Assembly (NCBI GenBank): GCA_050115015.1
Contig: JASFRI010000047.1
Location: forward strand, 1 to 16,661
DNA: 16,661 bases
Source of the DNA: JASFRI01 sp050115015
GTDB lineage: Bacteria > Acidobacteriota > Polarisedimenticolia > CBDVAL01
Direction of reading: 5' to 3'
This document shows positions 7,779-13,604 of the stretch, piece after piece. Under the pieces are notes generated by a model, which made no database searches, had not been told where the DNA came from, and saw only the letters and a list, made by a program, of their open reading frames with translations. Position 1 is the first letter of the stretch. Each line of letters starts with the position of its first letter. The position numbers and the translations under genes are program-made.

Positions 7779-8816
7779 TCAGCCCAGCTCGCGGGCCCGC
7801 GACACAGCGGCGCGCGGCGCGGCGGCGTCGGGATAGAACTGCCGGCACCAGGCCCGGTAGCGGCCGATCGGTCCGTCCCCCCGGGCAAGGCCGGGCGGAT
7901 CCACGTAGCGCTTCGATTCCCAGATCGGGATGTCCTGCTGGACGTCGTGGATGCCCCAGCGCAGGAACACGGATCGCACGAGGCGAGCGGCGATCCCGGA
8001 GGGCAGCATCCGCAGCGGCAGACCCGGGCCGCGGAAGCCGCTCCGCTCGCGGATCGACACGGCGATCCGCAGGTCCATGGCCTCGCGGGTGACTGGCACG
8101 GGCAGGACGAGGAGCCGGGCGTGCAGGCCCACGGTCGGAGCACGCACGTCGACGTGGGAGTAGCCGAGCCCGTGAACCCGGACATCGAACTCCACCGGCA
8201 GCTCCAGCCGCAACCCGGCGAGGCGCAGACGACGGGTCTTCCGGTAGGCGACGTGAAGATTGGGTCCGTCCAGGGTGAGGGGGCTCGCCATCTCCACCCG
8301 GCCGTAGCCGTGCAGGACGGATAGGTGCCCGAGGTCGACGCTGTTCTCGGTGGTCTCCTGGGGATGGGTCCGGACACGCCAGCGGTGCACCGCGAGCTCC
8401 GTCCACCCCGTGGTGTCGAGCTCCGGGACCTCCCACCCGGGAAGCGCCCCGGCGGCGTCGTGGAAGACCAGGATCAGGCCGTTGCGCTCCCGCAGGGGCC
8501 GGACCCCGAGACGGGCCGAGGGGGGCTCCGAGTAGGGGACCCGGCGGCAGGTCCCCTCCCCGTCGAAGGCGAAGCCATGGAAGGAGCAACGCAGCAGCTC
8601 CCCCTCCACCCGGCCCGCCTCGAGGTGCGCGCCCAGGTGGGGGCAGTGGGCATCCGCCGCCACCGCCCGCCCGGAGGCCGTCCGGAACAGGACGATCTCC
8701 TGGCCGAGGAACGGCAGGGCCTCCAGGGAGCCGCGGGGCAGGTCCCGGGAGAGGCCCACGGCGTACCAGCCGTCGGGGAACGGCGTGAAGGGGAATCGGA
8801 GGTCGGTCGGGCTCAC
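7779..8816 (-). CDS. Rieske non-heme iron oxygenase, KshA/DAF-36-like
   Basis: About 345 residues. Rieske [2Fe-2S] ligands are C58-P-H60 and C77-SF-H80 (numbered from GTG 8816). The mononuclear iron site is complete: ENSVDLGHLSVLH gives E157xxxD161xxH164xxxxH169, and D295 in VQQDIPIWESKRY matches the third iron ligand region of KshA-type oxygenases. KshA hydroxylates 3-ketosteroids and DAF-36/Neverland desaturates cholesterol at C7; the substrate here is unknown but a steroid- or polycyclic-like lipid is plausible. A separate reductase is needed and none is nearby. Start: GTG 8816 lies just before the family-typical FPFTPFPDGWYAVG and 6 nt after a -10-like TATGCT, suggesting a leaderless message; ATG 8864 (16 residues longer) is the alternative and also lacks a Shine-Dalgarno. 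It is divergent from the P450 gene. Confidence 0.9.
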   Translation of the reverse strand: MSPTDLRFPFTPFPDGWYAVGLSRDLPRGSLEALPFLGQEIVLFRTASGRAVAADAHCPHLGAHLEAGRVEGELLRCSFHGFAFDGEGTCRRVPYSEPPSARLGVRPLRERNGLILVFHDAAGALPGWEVPELDTTGWTELAVHRWRVRTHPQETTENSVDLGHLSVLHGYGRVEMASPLTLDGPNLHVAYRKTRRLRLAGLRLELPVEFDVRVHGLGYSHVDVRAPTVGLHARLLVLPVPVTREAMDLRIAVSIRERSGFRGPGLPLRMLPSGIAARLVRSVFLRWGIHDVQQDIPIWESKRYVDPPGLARGDGPIGRYRAWCRQFYPDAAAPRAAVSRARELG

Positions 8817-8820
8817 CCGG

Positions 8821-8830
8821 GGAGCATACC
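8821..8830 (-). promoter_or_regulatory. Candidate extended -10 of the Rieske oxygenase gene
   Basis: The minus strand reads GGTATGCTCC; TATGCT (8828-8823) ends 6 nt before GTG 8816, so transcription would start at or beside the start codon. The identical 10-mer precedes the secreted-protein gene at 3507-3516, and a related TGATACGCT precedes the gene at 12988. No -35 is convincing. Confidence 0.4.
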
Positions 8831-8880
8831 GCGAAACCTCCCGGTTGACCGCCTCCGGCCACATGGAAGAGGATCGCCGG

Positions 8881-11022
8881 ATGCCGGAACGCGGTCTTCC
8901 ACCGTCGAGCCGGGCGCCGCGGGCTCCGGGCCTCCCCGTCATCGGAGACGCGCTGGGGGCCGCCACGGACCCCTGCCGCTACTTCGCCCGCTGCCACCAG
9001 AGGACGGGCCCGGTGTTCCGGCTCGCCTATCCCGGGCGGACGATGATCCTCCTGGCGGGGCTGGACGCCAACCGCCTCTTCGCCACCCGGGGGGGCGAGC
9101 TGTTCAGCGCCGCGGAGACCTATCGCCGCGTGACCCGGGAGGTGGGGACGGCACGGTACCCCAACGCCCTCGACGGCCACGCACACCGGGATCTGCGGCA
9201 GCTCCTGGCACCGAGCCTCTCCGCCCTCGGGGTGGAGCCGTTCCTCCCGGAGATCCTGAAGAGGATCCGGGAGCGCGTCTCCTCCTGGAGCCCCGGCTCG
9301 GCCTCGAGGCTCTCGGCCCGGGTCGCGCCCCTGGTCGCCGACGTGGTGGGCCTCTGCACGATGGGCCGTCCCGTGGGGGGCCGGCTGTCCCGGGACATCT
9401 ACCGGTACGGGACGATGATGGGGGTGATCGCGGTGGGGAAGGTCCTGCCGGAGTTCACCCTCTACCTGCCCCCGATGCGCCGGGCCCGGAGCCGGATCGC
9501 CCGGCGGCTGGAGGCGATGATCGACGACCACCGGGAGCGGCGCGCCGGCCTGGAGCGCGAGCCGGACTACCTGGACGCCCTGCTCGCCGCCGGGGACCTG
9601 GATCCCGACACCCTCCAGGCGCTGGCCATGATCCCGATGAAGAACGCCGGGATCTACCTCTACCGTCTCGTCAGCTTCGCGCTCCACGAGATCCTCCGCA
9701 CCCCGGCGCTGCTGGAGCGCGTCCGGGGAGAGGTGGACACGGCCCTCGCGGCGGGGACGCCGGGGCTCCGGGAGCTCCGGAGCATGGACACCTTGCAGCG
9801 GGTGATCCTGGAGTCGCTGCGGCGCTACCCCATGGCCATCGCCCTGCCCCGGGTCGTCGCCCGCGACTTCGAGTTCGGTGGCTTCGCGTTCGAGCCGGGG
9901 CAGACGGTCTACATCGCGGGGCCGGCGGTGCACTTCGACCCCGAGCTGTTCGCGGATCCGGACCGGTTCGACCCGGATCGCTACCTCCCGGAGCGCTCCG
10001 AGCACCGGCAGCCGTACGCCTATGCGCCGTTCGGCTTTGGCGCCCATGCCTGTGCCGCGCGGGGCTACTCCCAGACCCTCGCCGCCGCGGTGGTGGCCGG
10101 GCTGCTGCATGCCGCGGAGCTGCGGCTGGTTGCGCCCGGCCGGCCGCTGCGGCTCCGCGGCCTGCCGAACCCGATCCCCGAGGCCCGGTTCCGGTTCCGG
10201 GTGGCCGGCCATCGCGAGGCCCTCGCCGCGGCGGCGCCACCGTCCTTCCGGGAGGGGCTGAGCGATGCCTTCGGAGAGCTGGAGCCCGAGCTTCAGGCGG
10301 CCATCTCGCTCGACCTGGAGCGCCGGACCTGGGGGGCCGGGGAGACGATCCTGCGACAGGGCGCGCCACCGGACCGCTTCCACGTGATCCGGACGGGGGA
10401 GGTGGAGGTCGTCCTCGAGGAGGCCGGGAGGGAGCGACGGCTCGCACGCCTCGGCCCGGGTCAGCCCTTCGGCGAGATCGGCCTGCTGCAGGGGATCCCG
10501 CGGACCGCGACGGTCCGGGCGATCACCCGCGTCAGCACGCTGTCGCTGGGACGGGACGCCTTCAATGCGCTGGCGGTGCACGGCGGCGTGACGCGCCAGG
10601 AGCTCGTCGGCCTGATGCACCGGCGTGAGCTCGCCACCCGCCTGGTCCGGTCCCTGGCGGAGGCGGACGCGCCCCTGGCGGGGCTCTACCGTTCCCGGGA
10701 GCTCGAGGCGGGGACGGCGATCCTCCGCCAGGGGGAGGCCGCGGATCGCTTCTACCTCCTGATGGAGGGGCGGGTGGCCGTGCTCCTGGAGCGGCCCGGA
10801 CGTCCGGAGATCCCGGTCGCGGAGCTCGAGGCGGTGGACTTCTTCGGCGAGGTCGGCCTCCTGCAGCGCCGCCCCCGCACCGCCACGGTCCGCGCCGTCA
10901 CCGCCGTCACCCTCCTCGAGGTCCCCGAGGACCGCTTCCGCGAGCTGGTCGCGGATGGCTCGGGGGAGGACCTCGCCCGGATCGCCGGCGAGCGGCTCCT
11001 CGAGCTTTCCCGCGCCGGGTGA
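8881..11022 (+). CDS. Cytochrome P450 fused to two cyclic-nucleotide-binding domains
   Basis: A 713-residue protein. Residues about 1-445 are a P450: LPVIGD N-terminus, HAHRDLR C-helix, ExxR at E311-R314 (ESLRRYP), PERW-like region FDPDRYLPER, and heme loop FGFGAHAC with thiolate C391. The I-helix reads KNAGIYLYR (254-262), with no acidic residue or threonine where AGx(D/E)T normally lies. After a linker come two cNMP-binding domains: about 480-585 with phosphate cassette FGEIGLLQGIPRTATV (E532, R541), and about 605-705 with FGEVGLLQRRPRTATV (E657, R666). Both keep the Glu and Arg that contact the cyclic phosphate and ribose in CRP/PKA-R domains. There is no membrane anchor and no DNA-binding helix. 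ATG 8881 is preceded by AGAGGA (8868-8873), 7 nt away; ATG 8863 is possible. Family chemistry is oxygenation; regulation by cAMP or cGMP is inferred. The reductase partner is not in the window. Confidence 0.93.
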   Translation: MPERGLPPSSRAPRAPGLPVIGDALGAATDPCRYFARCHQRTGPVFRLAYPGRTMILLAGLDANRLFATRGGELFSAAETYRRVTREVGTARYPNALDGHAHRDLRQLLAPSLSALGVEPFLPEILKRIRERVSSWSPGSASRLSARVAPLVADVVGLCTMGRPVGGRLSRDIYRYGTMMGVIAVGKVLPEFTLYLPPMRRARSRIARRLEAMIDDHRERRAGLEREPDYLDALLAAGDLDPDTLQALAMIPMKNAGIYLYRLVSFALHEILRTPALLERVRGEVDTALAAGTPGLRELRSMDTLQRVILESLRRYPMAIALPRVVARDFEFGGFAFEPGQTVYIAGPAVHFDPELFADPDRFDPDRYLPERSEHRQPYAYAPFGFGAHACAARGYSQTLAAAVVAGLLHAAELRLVAPGRPLRLRGLPNPIPEARFRFRVAGHREALAAAAPPSFREGLSDAFGELEPELQAAISLDLERRTWGAGETILRQGAPPDRFHVIRTGEVEVVLEEAGRERRLARLGPGQPFGEIGLLQGIPRTATVRAITRVSTLSLGRDAFNALAVHGGVTRQELVGLMHRRELATRLVRSLAEADAPLAGLYRSRELEAGTAILRQGEAADRFYLLMEGRVAVLLERPGRPEIPVAELEAVDFFGEVGLLQRRPRTATVRAVTAVTLLEVPEDRFRELVADGSGEDLARIAGERLLELSRAG

Positions 11023-11060
11023 CCCGGGCCGCGGGGGATCGGCGATCGCCGGCCGGGACC
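11018..11060. terminator. Possible bidirectional terminator between convergent genes
   Basis: The 40-bp gap between the P450 stop (11022) and the HEAT-protein stop (11063) is rich in self-complementarity. An imperfect stem pairs 11018-11030 with 11051-11060 (two bulges) and encloses the exact palindrome ggcgatcgcc (11041-11050). No T-run follows on either strand, so it is weak evidence for intrinsic termination. Confidence 0.3.
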
Positions 11061-11062
11061 GT

Positions 11063-12853
11063 TCAGGGCGGGGGAAGACGCCCGAGGATCCGGTCCAGCA
11101 GGGTCGCCTGATCGGCGGCCGTGACCGGCACCGGCAGCTCCAGGCCCTGGAGGAGGTAGGGGGCGACCCGCACGCCGACGAGCGACTCCCCCCGGTCGAA
11201 CGCCTCCAGCCCGCCGTGATCGAGGAGATCGCGTATCCGCTCGTCGCGAGTCCGGCGGATGGGGACGTCCACCTCGGGACGGACCAGGTCCACGGCCATC
11301 GGCGGCGTCTCCAGCGGATCGCCGCGGAGCAGGGACCCGGGCGGCAGCCAGCAGGTCTCCCCCGCGTACCGCACCTGCGCCCAGGGGCCACTGCCGTCGT
11401 CGAAGCGATCGAGCCGCTCGACCGGCATCCCCGCGGGAACCCGGAGCGCGGCCTCCGGCGAGCGCTCCTCGTAGGGGCGCCTCCAGCAGCGACGGCTCTC
11501 CCCGTCCGGATGGGGCGCGACGCGGAAGGGCGGCGGGTCGGGCACCCAGCCCCTCAGCGTGCCGAGAACGATCGAGTTGGAGTCGATCATCCCCAGGCCC
11601 CGGCGTGCGGCGGCCCGGATGTCCGGATCGGGATCCCCCGCGGCGAGGCCCTCGAGCACTCCGGTCAGGTGCTGCCGCGATTCCTGCGGGCCGAGGAAGT
11701 GACCGTCGTCCATCCAGGTCCAGGCCCCGTATCCCGCGAGCACCTCCACCGCGGCCCGACGCACCTCCGGCGGCTCCGCGGGAACGCTCGCGGAGACCAG
11801 CATCGCCTCCACGTCGGGGGTGAGCTCGGGGGCGTCCAGGGCCAGGATGGCGGCGGCGCGCAGCGACGGATCGCCCCGGACGGAACGATCCACCAGCAGC
11901 TCGATGGCCCCGGCGGGTCGGTGCTCGCCGACGATCCCGATCGCCGATCGAGCCAGCTCCGGGTCGTCGTCCCACAGGAGATCCTGCGCAACCTCCACGG
12001 CCATCGCGGAGCCTGCCTCGTCGAGGGCGGCCAGCAGCAGCGGCCGGAAGCGGTCGTCCTTCTCCCGCTCCCACAGGTCCTCCACGCCATCTTGCAGCTC
12101 GTCCGGGATCTCCCTCCAGCGCATCCATGCGGTGAGGGCATCCACGGCCTCATGCCGCACGGCGGGCGGCCCGTCCGCGGCACGAGTCAGGAGGAGCGGC
12201 CCGGCTTCCGGTTCCCAGGATTCCTCGAGACAGGCGATGGCCGCCAGCACCAGGTCGACGTCCTGCTCCCAGAGGATTCTCGCGCAGAGCGATGCCGGCA
12301 GGTCGTCCATGTCCAGCAACATCTCGAGGATCACGGCCCGCAGCCACGGCACGGTCTCCGACGCCAGCATCCGTTCAAGGATCTCCTCGTCGACGTCCTC
12401 GTACATCTCCTCCGAGTACTGCGCCGCCCTGTAGCGCAGCGAGGGTACGGGATCGACGGAGAGGTCGAGGAAGATCGACCGGGTCTCCTCGAACTCCCAC
12501 CAGGCGAACCAGGCCGCGGCCCGGTCCAGCACGAAGAGATCGGGCTCCTCCCGGAACCAGGCCTGCAGCTCGCGCACGGCGTCCCGGGTGAGCCGCGTGT
12601 CCTTCCGCGGCGGCTCGTCCAGGTAGTAGAACGGACCCTCGAAGTCGACGTCGTCGCCGAACAGGGCGAGCTTCTCCTCGCGGGTCCCCTCCCGAAGGAC
12701 CGTCAGGGCGGTCAGCAGCTCTTCCCATCGCTTCCAGGAGAGCTCCGGGTCGGGCTCCTCGTCGTCCACCGGAAGGGCCGGTAGCGCCGATGCGAAGAGG
12801 AGGAACGCGGCGACGAGCAGTTGAAGCGGGCGGGCGTGGCCGGACGGTCGCAT
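11063..12853 (-). CDS. Secreted HEAT-repeat protein with C-terminal SH3-like domain
   Basis: A 596-residue protein starting at ATG 12853, which opens a signal peptide (RPLQLLVAAFLLFASALPALP, cleavage near residue 26) and follows GGGAG 5-6 nt upstream. From about 130 to 420 it shows alpha-helical HEAT/armadillo-type repeats: paired helices such as PWLRAVILEMLLDM, VDLVLAAIACLEES, PAVRHEAVDALTAWM, PSLRAAAILALDAPELTPDVEAML, PEVRRAAVEVLAGYG and PDIRAAARRGLGMI. Residues about 465-510 (AALRVPAGMPVERL...WAQVRYAGETCWLPPGSLL) resemble a bacterial SH3 domain. HEAT solenoids bind proteins, and extracytoplasmic SH3-like domains often bind cell-wall or protein ligands, so a scaffold role outside the membrane is likely. 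The N-terminus is very acidic (DDEEPDPE). The specific partner cannot be named. Confidence 0.85.
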   Translation of the reverse strand: MRPSGHARPLQLLVAAFLLFASALPALPVDDEEPDPELSWKRWEELLTALTVLREGTREEKLALFGDDVDFEGPFYYLDEPPRKDTRLTRDAVRELQAWFREEPDLFVLDRAAAWFAWWEFEETRSIFLDLSVDPVPSLRYRAAQYSEEMYEDVDEEILERMLASETVPWLRAVILEMLLDMDDLPASLCARILWEQDVDLVLAAIACLEESWEPEAGPLLLTRAADGPPAVRHEAVDALTAWMRWREIPDELQDGVEDLWEREKDDRFRPLLLAALDEAGSAMAVEVAQDLLWDDDPELARSAIGIVGEHRPAGAIELLVDRSVRGDPSLRAAAILALDAPELTPDVEAMLVSASVPAEPPEVRRAAVEVLAGYGAWTWMDDGHFLGPQESRQHLTGVLEGLAAGDPDPDIRAAARRGLGMIDSNSIVLGTLRGWVPDPPPFRVAPHPDGESRRCWRRPYEERSPEAALRVPAGMPVERLDRFDDGSGPWAQVRYAGETCWLPPGSLLRGDPLETPPMAVDLVRPEVDVPIRRTRDERIRDLLDHGGLEAFDRGESLVGVRVAPYLLQGLELPVPVTAADQATLLDRILGRLPPP

Positions 12854-12908
12854 CACATCTCCCACATCCCCTTGGTATCGCTGGCCCGGTGTCGCTCCAG
12901 AAAGACCC

Positions 12909-12929
12909 CGGAACATGCCGAGTGTTCCG
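12909..12929. promoter_or_regulatory. Operator-like palindrome CGGAACA-N7-TGTTCCG
   Basis: A perfect 7-bp inverted repeat (arms 12909-12915 and 12923-12929) sits in the 134-bp divergent region between the HEAT-protein and small-protein starts, 56 bp from one and 59 bp from the other. Size and placement suit a dimeric repressor, but no regulator is known. The GAAC-N9-GTTC spacing differs from the N4 of Gram-positive LexA boxes. Confidence 0.35.
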
Positions 12930-12972
12930 CCGGGATCCGGACGGGCGAGGGCGTGAGGTGATCGATCGTTCG

Positions 12973-12981
12973 TGATACGCT
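12973..12981 (+). promoter_or_regulatory. Candidate extended -10 for a leaderless transcript
   Basis: TGATACGCT (TG plus hexamer TACGCT at 12976-12981) ends 6 nt before ATG 12988, the same geometry as the Rieske gene. No Shine-Dalgarno lies in the six bases between, so leaderless initiation is likely if this promoter is real. Confidence 0.45.
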
Positions 12982-12987
12982 GCGCGC

Positions 12988-13263
12988 ATGAACGACATCG
13001 ACGTCACGCGACTGGAGGGGGACACCTATCGCGTCGAGGTGCGCGAGGGAGGATCCCGGAGCACGCACACGGTCATCGCCTCCGGGGAGGACGTGCGGCG
13101 CTACGGCGGCGGCGTCCCCGCCGAGGAGCTGATCGACGCCTCGTTCGAGTTCCTGCTCGAGCGCGAGTCGAAGGAGTCGATCCTCGGCCGCTTCGACCTC
13201 CCCGTGATCGAGCGCTATTTCCCCGAGTACCCGGAGGAGATCCGCCGGCGCCTGTCGCGGTAA
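12988..13263 (+). CDS. Small conserved-type hypothetical protein
   Basis: A 91-residue acidic cytosolic protein (MNDIDVTRLEGDTYRVEV...). The pattern is a short N-terminal beta-hairpin with a YRVEVREGG strand turn, then helix PAEELIDASFEFLLERESKESILGRFDLPVIERYFPEYPEEI. The 'SFEFLLERE-x-KESIL-x-RFDL-x-VI-x-RYFPEY' ending resembles small uncharacterised proteins common in high-GC bacteria; I know no function for them. Codon use is strongly GC3-biased as expected for a real gene. Start ATG 12988 is the only sensible one and sits 6 nt after an extended -10, implying a leaderless message. It is followed by a UUCG-loop hairpin. It is divergent from the HEAT-protein gene. Confidence 0.82.
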   Translation: MNDIDVTRLEGDTYRVEVREGGSRSTHTVIASGEDVRRYGGGVPAEELIDASFEFLLERESKESILGRFDLPVIERYFPEYPEEIRRRLSR

Positions 13264-13292
13264 GGGCGGGTCCACGGACCCTGACCGGCCAA

Positions 13293-13312
13293 GGCCCCTG
13301 TTCGCAGGGGTC
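13293..13312 (+). terminator. UUCG-tetraloop hairpin downstream of the small protein gene
   Basis: Stem ggcccctg/caggggtc closes the tetraloop ttcg (13301-13304), 30 bp after the stop codon. A smaller hairpin (13268-13272 with 13277-13281) precedes it. There is no T-tract, so termination might be Rho-assisted or the hairpin may stabilise the 3' end. Confidence 0.5.
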
Positions 13313-13359
13313 CCTCGGGTCGGACCGCAGGAAGTTCAACACAAGAAAGACGATCGGCG

Positions 13360-13382
13360 AAAAACAGGCCCCCCGGGGGGGC
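13360..13382 (-). terminator. Candidate intrinsic terminator for the minus-strand giant-protein transcript
   Basis: Read on the minus strand, a G/C-only self-complementary block (13382-13367) is followed by CT-G-TTTTT (T5 at 13364-13360). It is the only hairpin-plus-T-run in the 341-bp gap and would end the transcript after it has passed through both palindromic repeats. The stem has little loop, which lowers confidence. Confidence 0.4.
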
Positions 13383-13487
13383 TTAGAAGCCCCATTCCAG
13401 CCCCGAAATGGGGCCTCTAAGCGACCCCCGCGGTGGGGGCGTCCGCTTAGAGGGGCCATTTAGGCCTCGAAACGGGGGTTCTAAGCC
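13381..13487. repeat. Two tandem copies of a 43-nt palindromic repeat with a hairpin spacer
   Basis: Unit 1 is 13381-13423 and unit 2 is 13445-13487, 64 nt apart start to start and identical at about 32 of 43 positions. Both are bounded by GCTTAGA and TCTAAGC arms that pair with each other. Unit 1 adds a second stem (GCCCCATT with AATGGGGC) around a 10-nt loop; unit 2 has mismatches there but can form an internal GGCC/GGCC hairpin, so the outer arms are conserved while the interior drifts. The 21-nt spacer (13424-13444) folds as ccccc-gcggt-ggggg. The rest of the gap 13264-13604 has no coding signal; 13327-13365 is unusually A-rich for this genome. Family identity is unknown to me. Confidence 0.65.
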
Positions 13488-13604
13488 TTCGTGGACCCCC
13501 CATTTTCTTCTCAAGTCGTTGCCGGTCAGTCACATCGTACGGTCCGACCCGGGACCTTCCCGGAATCTCCGAGTAGCCGGAGGGATCCGCCGGGGGCTGT
13601 GGGG

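Noticed and set aside
8881..11022. CRP-family transcription regulator
   Set aside because: Although two cNMP-binding domains are present, no helix-turn-helix follows and the N-terminal two thirds is a P450.
7684..11391. 1235-codon open frame on the minus strand opposite the P450 gene
   Set aside because: Its translation is Arg/Pro/Gly-rich low-complexity noise; it is the antisense shadow of the GC3-rich P450 gene and also spans the ends of two real genes.
12909..12929. LexA/SOS box
   Set aside because: GAAC and GTTC are separated by 9 bp rather than 4, and neither flanking gene is a DNA-damage function.
13381..13487. CRISPR array
   Set aside because: Only two diverged palindromic units with a self-pairing, non-unique-looking spacer and no cas genes nearby.
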